A DNA stretch of 58,927 nt from Clostridia bacterium. GTDB taxonomy: Bacteria > Bacillota > Clostridia > Christensenellales > Borkfalkiaceae. The notes beneath the pieces are model-generated. The model was not told where the DNA came from and did no database searches. It was given only the letters and a program-made list of their open reading frames with translations. The stretch is taken from contig JAFWXT010000018.1 of assembly GCA_017522945.1 (NCBI GenBank), positions 1 to 58,927 on the forward strand, given 5' to 3'. Made by a program: the position numbers and the translations under genes. Below are positions 40,651 to 47,930 of this stretch, in pieces (position 1 is the first letter of the stretch; each line of letters starts with the position of its first letter).

Positions 40651-41607
40651 ATGATGGAATTAGATATGCCAAAAATTGAAGTTGAAGAAAGCGAAGACCG
40701 TAGCTATGCGAAGGTTGTAGTTTCTCCACTTGAAAAGAGTTTTGGTTTAACACTTGGCAACTGTTTAAGAAGAACGTTGCTATCAGCTTTACCAGGTGCT
40801 GCGGTGCAAGGTATTAAATTTGCGCCAGAACTTGGTGTTAAACACGAATTTTCAACTATCCCAGCGGTTCGCGAAGATATTACAGAAATCGTGCTTAATT
40901 TAAAGGGCGTTGCATTTAGAACAGCAACTACCGATGAAAGTTTTAAGAAAATCGTAAAACTTTACAAAACAGGTCCTTGCACAGTTGTTGCTGGCGACAT
41001 TGAACAAGATGCAGAAGTTGAAGTTTTAAATAAAGACGCTTACATCTGCACGCTTGACGAAGGCGGTGTTCTTGATATGGAAGTTACCGTTGGTCGCGGT
41101 AGAGGTTACAAGGGTGCAGAGCACAACAAGAAAGATGAAATTGATTATATTGCAATTGATTCTATCTACACACCTGTTAAGAAAGTTAGTTACGCCGTTG
41201 AAAGCACAAGAAAGGGCGAACAATCTTCAGATTACGATAAGTTAACCTTAGAAGTTTGGACGAACGGTGCTTTTTCGGGTCGTGAAATAGTTAGTTTAGC
41301 CGCTAAGATTGTTGAAGAACACATGCACGTATTCTCATCACTTTCTAACTTAATGGATGGTAACATTTTAGTTGCTCCTGCAACTGATCCACTACCAAGA
41401 ATTTTAGAAATGAGTATTGAAGAAATGGAACTTTCAGTTCGTTCTTACAACTGCTTAAAGCGCGCAAATATTCACACAGTAGAAGATTTAACAAAGAAGA
41501 CCGAAGACGATATGCTTAAAGTTAGAAACCTTGGCAAAAAGTCGCTTGACGAAGTTATTCAAAAACTTGAAAGTTACGGCCTTCATTTAAAGGAACAGGA
41601 GGACTAA
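40651..41607 (+). CDS. rpoA: RNA polymerase alpha subunit
   Basis: 318 residues. N-terminal dimer/assembly domain (about 1-230) with SPLEKSFGLTLGNCLRRTLLSALPGAAV (read in parts) and the linker to the C-terminal domain with LELSVRSYNCLKRANIHTVEDL-like segment (here ELSVRSYNCLKRANI) and LGKKSLDEVIQKLESYGL, which contacts UP elements and activators. Ribosome site AGGAGG. Confidence 0.98.
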   Translation: MMELDMPKIEVEESEDRSYAKVVVSPLEKSFGLTLGNCLRRTLLSALPGAAVQGIKFAPELGVKHEFSTIPAVREDITEIVLNLKGVAFRTATTDESFKKIVKLYKTGPCTVVAGDIEQDAEVEVLNKDAYICTLDEGGVLDMEVTVGRGRGYKGAEHNKKDEIDYIAIDSIYTPVKKVSYAVESTRKGEQSSDYDKLTLEVWTNGAFSGREIVSLAAKIVEEHMHVFSSLSNLMDGNILVAPATDPLPRILEMSIEEMELSVRSYNCLKRANIHTVEDLTKKTEDDMLKVRNLGKKSLDEVIQKLESYGLHLKEQED

Positions 41608-41611
41608 GAAA

Positions 41612-42124
41612 ATGCCCGGAAGAAAATTAGGTGTTACTTCAACACACAGAAAATCAATGCTTCGTAATCTTACGTCAAGCCTTTTATGGTATGGCAAAAT
41701 AGAAACCACTTTAGCACGCGCAAAAGAATTAAGACCATATGCTGAAAAAGTTATTACTTTAGCAGTTAATTCTTACACCGATACTATCTCTGAAACAGTT
41801 ACTGTTAAGGATGCAAAGGGTAAAGAAACTACTAAAAAAGTATTTAAAGACGGTCCAAAGAAACTTGCTGCAAGAAGAAAAATCATGGCTTTAACTCATG
41901 ATATTCCAGATGCTAAACAACCTGGTGAAAAGAGTGCTGACTACAAGGCAAGAGTTAAAGGTATTAAGCATCCTTTAATGGAAAAATTGTTTAACGAAAT
42001 CGCTCCAAAGTTTGCTGATAGAGCAGAGGAAAATAAACAAGGTGGCGGTTACACAAGAATTTATCGTTTAAACAACCGTCGTGGTGATGATTCTGAAATG
42101 GCAATTATTGAATTAGTTGACTAA
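41612..42124 (+). CDS. rplQ: 50S ribosomal protein L17 with central insert
   Basis: 170 residues versus about 113-130 in most bacteria. RKLGVTSTHRKSMLRNLTSSLL and ARAKELRPYAEKVITLA at the N-terminus, GGGYTRIYRLNNRRGDDSEMA at the C-terminus (read in parts). Between them is an insert of about 55 residues (YTDTISETVTVKDAKGKETT to the KQPGEKSADYKARVKGIKHP region); I recall a similar insert in Lachnospiraceae and related Clostridia, so this is a lineage mark rather than a fusion. Last gene of the superoperon. Confidence 0.97.
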   Translation: MPGRKLGVTSTHRKSMLRNLTSSLLWYGKIETTLARAKELRPYAEKVITLAVNSYTDTISETVTVKDAKGKETTKKVFKDGPKKLAARRKIMALTHDIPDAKQPGEKSADYKARVKGIKHPLMEKLFNEIAPKFADRAEENKQGGGYTRIYRLNNRRGDDSEMAIIELVD

Positions 42125-42155
42125 TTTTAGATTTAAACTATACTTAAATAAAAAC

Positions 42156-42187
42156 AGCGTAGCTTTTTATAAGCTACGCTTTTTTTG
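42156..42187 (+). terminator. Terminator of the ribosomal superoperon
   Basis: AGCGTAGCTT (42156-42165) pairs perfectly with AAGCTACGCT (42171-42180), then T6. Confidence 0.95.
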
Positions 42188-42279
42188 TTGAAAAAAATAT
42201 TAAGCCTAATAACGAATTGCAATGATTAAAGATAAAAATAGTGTAAAATATACTTTTTTATATAAAAGATGAAATATTC

Positions 42280-42308
42280 TTGCTAAAATTCTTAAAAAAT
42301 GATAGAAT
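42280..42308 (+). promoter_or_regulatory. Promoter of the TIR gene and its leader RNA
   Basis: TTGCTA (42280-42285), 17-bp spacer, TAGAAT (42303-42308). The expected start of transcription, 6-8 bp after the -10 box, falls at 42314-42316, the first bases of the leader stem. Confidence 0.65.
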
Positions 42309-42313
42309 GTTTA

Positions 42314-42424
42314 TGCGACCCAATTTAATATTTTTAAAAACGAGTATACTTTATAGGTAAAGTGTACCTTTTTCGCATTATAAAAAATCTTGTTTTTAAG
42401 AATATTTTGTAAATTGGTGTCGCA
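42314..42424 (+). ncRNA. Nested structured leader RNA upstream of the TIR gene
   Basis: Three stacked helices can be drawn. Base: TGCGAC (42314-42319) with GTCGCA (42419-42424), continuing CCAATTTA (42320-42327) with TAAATTGG (42410-42417) past a bulged T. Middle: ATATTTTTAAAAAC (42328-42341) with GTTTTTAAGAATAT (42392-42405), 14 bp with one G-T. Apical: GTATACTTTA (42344-42353) with TAAAGTGTAC (42358-42367), loop TAGG. A 24-nt strand (42368-42391) between apical and middle helices can form a small TTTTT/AAAAA hairpin. Whether it is a riboswitch-like leader, a stable small RNA or an antitoxin-like RNA is unknown. Confidence 0.6.
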
Positions 42425-42427
42425 ACT

Positions 42428-42480
42428 AAGCGATAAGGCGCTTTATACGTCGTTTATCGTTTGGTAAGCGACGTTTTTTA
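42428..42480 (+). terminator. Leader terminator with competing helix before the TIR gene
   Basis: ACGTCGTTT (42447-42455) pairs with AAGCGACGT (42466-42474), one G-T, then T6. An alternative helix, AAGCGATAA (42428-42436) with TTATCGTTT (42454-42462), uses part of the terminator's left arm and its loop, so the two compete. Only 18 bp separate the T-run from the start codon, so transcription of the TIR gene must pass this site. Confidence 0.75.
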
Positions 42481-42498
42481 TTTTAAGGAGAAATACTA

Positions 42499-45165
42499 AT
42501 GATGCAATTAATTACTTGTAAAACCTGTGGTGGGTCGGTTGTAAAACAAGGTAACTATTATGTTTGTGAAAGTTGCGGTAATAAGTGGATAGGCGATTTA
42601 TCAAACGACGTTCACGCTGTTGAAAGGGTTAACGCTTGGCAGGCACTTCGCGAATGTGATTTTGAAAAAGCGAGCGAGCTTTTTGAGGCGATTATTGTTA
42701 AAGATAATACTAATCACGAAGCGTATTGGGGTAGAGCCCTTGCTTTAAATGGAATTATTTACGTTAACGACGTACGCGAAAATAAAAAAGTTCCTACTTG
42801 CAATAATATTACTGAAGGTTCATTTTTAGCGGATAAGGACGTTAAAAAGGCTATTGATTTAGCCCCGGATGAAATAAAAGAAAGTTATAGAAAGCAAGCC
42901 GAATATATTGAAAAAATACGTATTGAGTGGATAGAAAAAGCAAGTAAAGAACCCCCATACGACGTGTTTATATCGTTTAAAGATAGTGACCGTGAAAACG
43001 GAATAGATAGAACGCAAGACAGTTACGATGCTCAAGAACTTTACACAAGCCTTGTTGATTTAGGCTATAAGGTGTTTTTTAGCCGTGTGAGCTTACGCGA
43101 TAAAGTATCTGAACACTACGAGCCATATATTTATAACGCAATAAAAACAGCAAAAGTGATGATAGTATTTGGTGAAAAGGCTGAATATTTTAGTTCTACT
43201 TGGATAAAAAACGAGTGGAGTAGATTTCGTGCACGCATAGAAAAGGGTGAAAAACATAAAAATAGTTTGGTTGTTGTAACTAAAAATATGAATGCAAGCG
43301 ATTTACCGGTTGCATTAAAATCACGCCAAGCGCTTAGAATGGAAGATATAACCTTTTTTGAAACACTAAAAAAGCATATTAAGCGTGTAATTGATGAAAG
43401 TAAACAAGGTGTACGTTTAGATAAAATAGAGATAAAGGGCGGACAAATTTCTAAAAAGAGTTCTACAATAAACACAGAAACTATAAAAACACGTGAAATT
43501 GGTGCTATTGCAAGTACAAAAACAGGTATTAACGAAACGCAAAAACTTAACTTGGTTTATACTTATCTTAAAAGCGGATTATGGGGGGATGCTCAATCGT
43601 TTTTAGGTGACGTGTTGTTTGAAAACCCCTCTAATGCACGCGCACGTTTATTGGAATTGTTTGTTAAACATAAAGTGCTTGCTGATAGCAAAATAAATTT
43701 AACCCCTCTTTTAGCAAAGATTGAGTATTTTAGTAAAGATGATATTGATAAACTTAATTACATAATTTCAATAGCTGATAAAGATTTAGCTGAAAACCTT
43801 TTAAATGCTATTTATACTGAAGTTGATTCTTTGGAAAAACCAAATTTTTATACTTTACTTAAATTAGTTTTACCGTATAATTTTAGTACAAGAAGTGAGA
43901 AAATTGAGATTTTATTTACAAACGCCATAAAATGTGAGAAAATTGACATTTTTAACTTGCTTTTAACAACCTTAGAAAGTAACGAGGTTGATAGATATAT
44001 TGATTATAATATTAAGTTTTTAAAAAATGCTAAAAATAAACTTGGTACAACAAAGATTATAAATAACGTGCTGACTATACAAGAAGGCAACGTAACAGCG
44101 TTAAGACATAAGTTATTTTTAGAGATAACGAAAGAAAGTAGCGAGTCTATTCATACGTTAGAAACTCTTTTAAAATATTGTTCAAGTATTAGAAAAGAAA
44201 TTAATACGGTTTTAGATAGTTTGATAAAAAAAGAGTTTTTAACAAATTTTGATAGTGATTTTGTGCAAAAAGTTTTAAGATATTATCCAGAGGAACTAAA
44301 CGGATTAGAGCCTAAGATAGAAGCTATTGCAAATAAAACTTTAGAATGCGGGTTATTTAAAGAGGCTGAAAAATTAAGTCGTATAATTCTTGGCTTTAAT
44401 GAACAAAATGCTACTGCTTACTTGATTTTGTGTTTGTGTACGCTCGGCGTTAGTAATAAAGAAAATATTGAATCTAGTGACATTTTAATAAGACCACTTC
44501 CTGAATTTAAAAAATATTTAACTTTAGTCACCGAAATACAAGCCCAAAACGCTTTAGATTTAAGCAAAAATCAAGAATTAGCCATTGAAAACAGAAAGAA
44601 AAAAGCTGAGGAAGAAAAAGCTAAAAAACTTTTGGAAGAAAGAGAACTACGAGAAAAGCTAAGACAAAAGCATTTAAATAAAATAAAAGCGACCATGTCT
44701 ATGATTTTGGTGATGGTACCATATATTATACTTGAGTTGTGGCTTGTTTCGTCGTTGTCGATCAATGATTTTCGCCCCGACGGCGTTGCGGGTAAGGAAT
44801 TTTTTGTTTTTTTTCCACCTATTGTTTATATTCCTATTAATTATCATCTTAATGACGGTCCTATTTTATTTGGTTTTGAGGATGTCTACGCTCCTATTAT
44901 AAAGTATGCTTGGTCTAAAAATGGTATTTGGCTATGGCTTGTTTTTCTTGCTCCAATATTTCTTGCAATATTAGGGGGGCTTTCATACCTTTGGAAATTA
45001 GGGGTTGATATATTATGGTATGATGATTTTTGGTTGCTTAAGGTATTGGTGGTAGTACTTGCACCATTCGTTTTTGTATTATCTATATGCATTTATCTTC
45101 CACTATATATATTATTTGCACCAGTTATTACGGGTTACTTAGTATATTGCAGAAAAGTTGGATAA
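42499..45165 (+). CDS. Zinc-ribbon, TIR-domain, multi-helix membrane protein
   Basis: 888 residues. Zinc ribbon at residues 7-26 (CKTC...CESC). TPR-like helices at about 44-90. TIR domain at about 153-295: PPYDVFISFKDSD, SYDAQELYTSLVDLGYKVFFS, and HYEPYIYNAIKTAKVMIVFG with Glu208 in the place of the catalytic Glu of NAD-cleaving TIRs such as SARM1. Then about 390 residues of predicted helical solenoid, a Lys/Glu coiled coil (about 690-730), and three to four membrane helices at the C-terminus. The TIR subgroup (ending STWIKNEWSRF) is common in Clostridia, often with an N-terminal zinc ribbon, but its job is not established; anti-phage NADase activity and signalling are both possible. AAGGAG before ATG 42499. 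Own promoter and structured leader. Confidence 0.9.
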   Translation: MMQLITCKTCGGSVVKQGNYYVCESCGNKWIGDLSNDVHAVERVNAWQALRECDFEKASELFEAIIVKDNTNHEAYWGRALALNGIIYVNDVRENKKVPTCNNITEGSFLADKDVKKAIDLAPDEIKESYRKQAEYIEKIRIEWIEKASKEPPYDVFISFKDSDRENGIDRTQDSYDAQELYTSLVDLGYKVFFSRVSLRDKVSEHYEPYIYNAIKTAKVMIVFGEKAEYFSSTWIKNEWSRFRARIEKGEKHKNSLVVVTKNMNASDLPVALKSRQALRMEDITFFETLKKHIKRVIDESKQGVRLDKIEIKGGQISKKSSTINTETIKTREIGAIASTKTGINETQKLNLVYTYLKSGLWGDAQSFLGDVLFENPSNARARLLELFVKHKVLADSKINLTPLLAKIEYFSKDDIDKLNYIISIADKDLAENLLNAIYTEVDSLEKPNFYTLLKLVLPYNFSTRSEKIEILFTNAIKCEKIDIFNLLLTTLESNEVDRYIDYNIKFLKNAKNKLGTTKIINNVLTIQEGNVTALRHKLFLEITKESSESIHTLETLLKYCSSIRKEINTVLDSLIKKEFLTNFDSDFVQKVLRYYPEELNGLEPKIEAIANKTLECGLFKEAEKLSRIILGFNEQNATAYLILCLCTLGVSNKENIESSDILIRPLPEFKKYLTLVTEIQAQNALDLSKNQELAIENRKKKAEEEKAKKLLEERELREKLRQKHLNKIKATMSMILVMVPYIILELWLVSSLSINDFRPDGVAGKEFFVFFPPIVYIPINYHLNDGPILFGFEDVYAPIIKYAWSKNGIWLWLVFLAPIFLAILGGLSYLWKLGVDILWYDDFWLLKVLVVVLAPFVFVLSICIYLPLYILFAPVITGYLVYCRKVG

Positions 45166-45243
45166 TTTTTTATTATAATAATGATTTTAAAAGGATAGGA
45201 AAAGTTAGATAAAGTGGATATTGCTTATTAAATTTACAAAAAG

Positions 45244-45275
45244 AAAAGGCTAACGATTTTACTCGTTAGCCTTTT
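45244..45275. terminator. Bidirectional terminator between the TIR gene and ispDF
   Basis: AAAAGGCTAACGA (45244-45256) pairs perfectly with TCGTTAGCCTTTT (45263-45275), loop TTTTAC; A-rich left and T-rich right flanks. Confidence 0.9.
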
Positions 45276-45327
45276 ATGATGTTAAAAATCTCTATTGAAA
45301 GATTTATTCGCTTTTTTAGGGTTTTAG

Positions 45328-46479
45328 TTATTGTTTTTTAACAACCGAGCAAAAGGCGGAAACGGCAATGCCTTCTTCTCTGCCAACTAAGCCGATTTTT
45401 TCGGTTGTTGTGCAGGTTATGCCTATATCGCTTTCGCTTACCTTTAGCGCGCTTGCAAGTGAAGCTGTTATTTGTGGTATGTATGGCGAAAGTTTGGGTT
45501 TTTCTGCCATTATCACGGCGGAAAGGTTATTAACCTTATAGCCCTTTTCGTTTACCATTTGCATTACCCTTTGTAGTAATAACATGCTTGAAATATCTTT
45601 ATATTCGGGGTTTTTATCACTAAAATGATAACCTATGTCGCGAAGGGCAAGCGCTGAAAGAAGTGCGTCCATAACGGCGTGGGTTAAAACGTCGGCATCG
45701 CTGTGGCCTAAAAGTCCTTTATCGTGTTCAATTTCAATACCGCCCAAAATAAGCTTTCTATTTTTTACAAGAGTGTGTAAATCAAAGCCCGTGCCAACCT
45801 TTAAATTTTTGCTAAACAAAAAGTCGTTTGGGTGGGTAAGTTTTTTGTTGTTACCATTAAATACAACGGGGTAGGGTTTTTCTATATATTTACTGTATAA
45901 GCCCGCTTCGTCGGTAAAAACTTCGCCTTCTTGCCTTTTTAAATAGGCGGTAATAAGTTCTTTTTTATAAAAGCATTGTGGGGTTTGAGCAAGAAGTTTA
46001 TTCTCACGAGAAGAGCTTTCAATAAGTCCGTTATCGTTAAGTTCGATAATAGTATCGGTGCAAGGAGCGCATAAAACGGCGCTTTTGTGCTTAATTAGTG
46101 CGTCAATACATTCGTTAACCGCATTTTCGGCAATATAAGGGCGTGCGCCGTCGTGTATTAAAAGGGCGCTTCCGCTTGCTTTCTCTACCGCGTTTTCTAC
46201 AGACTCAAAGCGAGTTTCGCCACCTAATACAACCAAGCAAGGTTTGCTTAAAGTTTTTGAAATCTCGGTTATTTTGTTAATATCTTCTTCATTTGCGGTG
46301 ATTATAATCTCACTAACTCGCTCGCAACAATCAAATGGGTAAAGCGCGTTTTCTAAAACGCTTTTTCCGTTTGGCATAACTGCGAACATTTTGTTTTCAT
46401 TAAGCATAGCGCGATTGCCTTTGCCAGCCGCGCAGATTATTGCGGTTATATTTGGTTTTTGAAAATTTTGTTCATTCAT
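45328..46479 (-). CDS. ispDF: Bifunctional IspD/IspF isoprenoid enzyme
   Basis: 383 residues. IspD part about 1-225: AIICAAGKGNRA (nucleotide loop), LIHDGARPYI, LLAQTPQCFYKK, FTDEAGLY. IspF part about 228-383: GTGFDLHTL with Asp and His metal ligands, LGGIEIEHDKGLLGHSDADVLTHAVMDALL (read in parts) and TTTEKIGLVGREEGIA. It converts MEP to CDP-ME and, later in the pathway, CDP-MEP to MEcPP in the non-mevalonate route to isoprenoids. The fusion is best known in alpha- and epsilon-proteobacteria. Follows the membrane-protein gene by 12 bp on the same strand; ribosome site GGTGG, weak. Confidence 0.95.
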   Translation of the reverse strand: MNEQNFQKPNITAIICAAGKGNRAMLNENKMFAVMPNGKSVLENALYPFDCCERVSEIIITANEEDINKITEISKTLSKPCLVVLGGETRFESVENAVEKASGSALLIHDGARPYIAENAVNECIDALIKHKSAVLCAPCTDTIIELNDNGLIESSSRENKLLAQTPQCFYKKELITAYLKRQEGEVFTDEAGLYSKYIEKPYPVVFNGNNKKLTHPNDFLFSKNLKVGTGFDLHTLVKNRKLILGGIEIEHDKGLLGHSDADVLTHAVMDALLSALALRDIGYHFSDKNPEYKDISSMLLLQRVMQMVNEKGYKVNNLSAVIMAEKPKLSPYIPQITASLASALKVSESDIGITCTTTEKIGLVGREEGIAVSAFCSVVKKQ

Positions 46480-46491
46480 AAAGCACCACGT

Positions 46492-47262
46492 TTAATTTTT
46501 GGATAAATTTTTTCTTTTACAGTTAATAAGCAAAATATAGCAAAAACAATATAAAGACCAAATCATAATTAATGTTAAAATTAAAATAATTAAGGTGGGC
46601 AATTGTTTTTCAGCCATTCCTAATAATGCGCCAAAGGAATCAAGATCGAAGATGGGATAAGGATACCATTCTATTTTATAACAATACATGCCTGTTATTT
46701 TCACTAACAAGTAGTAAACAAAAAGGTATATGGTAGGGGGAATAAGTAGCTTAAATACATTTTTCTTGCAAATTTTGCCGTTATAGGCATCGGATATTTT
46801 TACTTTTATATATGTAAAAACAGCACCAAAAGAGTACAAATAGTGAACTATAATGTTTATAATAAAATTATAAATAGCGGATGGGGTAGTGGCGTAAAGG
46901 CCAAATGTTGGGTTTCCACTTGTAAGTTCAAAAACGGTATATAAAATACAAGTAACAAAAAAATTTGAGCAAATAAAGGCAATTAAGGGTGATTTCGTAA
47001 GACTTTCTATCCAGTTGTTTTTTTTAAAAAGATTAGAAAATCCGTATGCTATTAACCAAAGAGAAAAAGCTATTAGTGAATGATATGTGAAAAAACTTAG
47101 ATTCGCAAACGCGGATACAACGTTAACTCCAACGTATTTTTCAATTCCAGGATTTTGTTTATAAAAGTAATCGTGCGGAGTAAATCCTATCGTTAAGGAA
47201 AGGAATATGTAAATTCCAAACAGCCCAAATACTATTAAAGATAAATAAGTTGCCCTTTTCAT
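46492..47262 (-). CDS. Multi-pass membrane protein, possibly Pr6Pr/AIG1-like
   Basis: 256 residues with about seven hydrophobic helices and short loops. The arrangement FANLSFFTYHSLIAFSLW, a central NFIINIIVHYLY helix and WYPYPIFDLDSFG near the C-terminal third resembles the Pr6Pr/AIG1 superfamily (WYPYPFLD motif), some members of which are lipid hydrolases in animals. The call rests on motif memory only. AAGGAG upstream of ATG. Upstream of ispDF on the same strand, probably co-transcribed. Confidence 0.6.
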   Translation of the reverse strand: MKRATYLSLIVFGLFGIYIFLSLTIGFTPHDYFYKQNPGIEKYVGVNVVSAFANLSFFTYHSLIAFSLWLIAYGFSNLFKKNNWIESLTKSPLIAFICSNFFVTCILYTVFELTSGNPTFGLYATTPSAIYNFIINIIVHYLYSFGAVFTYIKVKISDAYNGKICKKNVFKLLIPPTIYLFVYYLLVKITGMYCYKIEWYPYPIFDLDSFGALLGMAEKQLPTLIILILTLIMIWSLYCFCYILLINCKRKNLSKN

Positions 47263-47378
47263 GGTTTTCTCCTTAGTGTAAAATTTTATTAGTTACCAAT
47301 ATGTTATTTTATAGTGTAACAAAAGGCTATAATAATACAATGAACTTACATAATTGAGCTGTTAAAACAACGAAAATA

Positions 47379-47624
47379 TCATTCGTTAATAATTTCGTAA
47401 AGGGTAGGGGCTTCTTCTTTTTTAACCGTTTCTTTTAAAAGTAAAACCTTAAATTTTAAAACACCGCCGCCAAATCGAAGTTCAACGATATCGCCGATTT
47501 TTAAATTATACGAAGGCTTTACTTCTTTATCGTTAACAGAAACCCTGCCACCATTGCAAGCGTCGTTAGCAACGGTGCGTCTTTTTAAAATGCGCGAAAC
47601 CTTTAAAAATTTATCAATTCTCAT
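47379..47624 (-). CDS. rqcP: S4-domain RNA-binding protein RqcP
   Basis: 81 residues, nearly all one S4 domain: MRIDKFLKVSRILKRRTVAN, then GGRVSVNDKEVKPSYNLKIGDIVELRFG (read in parts). This length and sequence match RqcP (YabO), which works with RqcH to add C-terminal alanine tails on stalled 50S nascent chains in Bacillota. Ribosome site AAAGGA upstream. Confidence 0.9.
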   Translation of the reverse strand: MRIDKFLKVSRILKRRTVANDACNGGRVSVNDKEVKPSYNLKIGDIVELRFGGGVLKFKVLLLKETVKKEEAPTLYEIINE

Positions 47625-47714
47625 AATAAAAAATCCTTTCTTACAATATTAGTGCAAACCTAACAAAAATAGTTAAAAATCAACAATTTTTTTATTCAAA
47701 ACACCTTTTTTTAT

Positions 47715-47743
47715 TTGACATATTGTTTACTTTACATTATAAT
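47715..47743 (+). promoter_or_regulatory. Promoter of rpoB-rpoC
   Basis: TTGACA (47715-47720), 17-bp spacer, TATAAT (47738-47743): full consensus. It gives a leader of about 180 nt before the rpoB start. The genes usually upstream (rplK, rplA, rplJ, rplL) are not here. Confidence 0.9.
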
Positions 47744-47930
47744 AGTATAATGCTAAAATTCTATAATTGTCGCATTATGCCGTTTTTTACAAAAATCACT
47801 TTTATAAAGTGATAAGAAAATAGCGTAAGCTGGCAATGAATAGCAAATATTCAAAGCAATTGTATTATACACCTAAATGAAAATAAAATCAAGATGTATA
47901 TTGCATTTTTTTGAAAAAAGGAGTGTATTG

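Noticed and set aside
42314..42424. Retron msr-msd RNA
   Set aside because: No reverse transcriptase gene is present nearby.
42314..42480. Type III toxin-antitoxin (ToxIN-like) locus
   Set aside because: The terminator between RNA and effector fits, but the RNA has no tandem repeats and the protein is a TIR, not a ToxN-type nuclease; kept only as an analogy.
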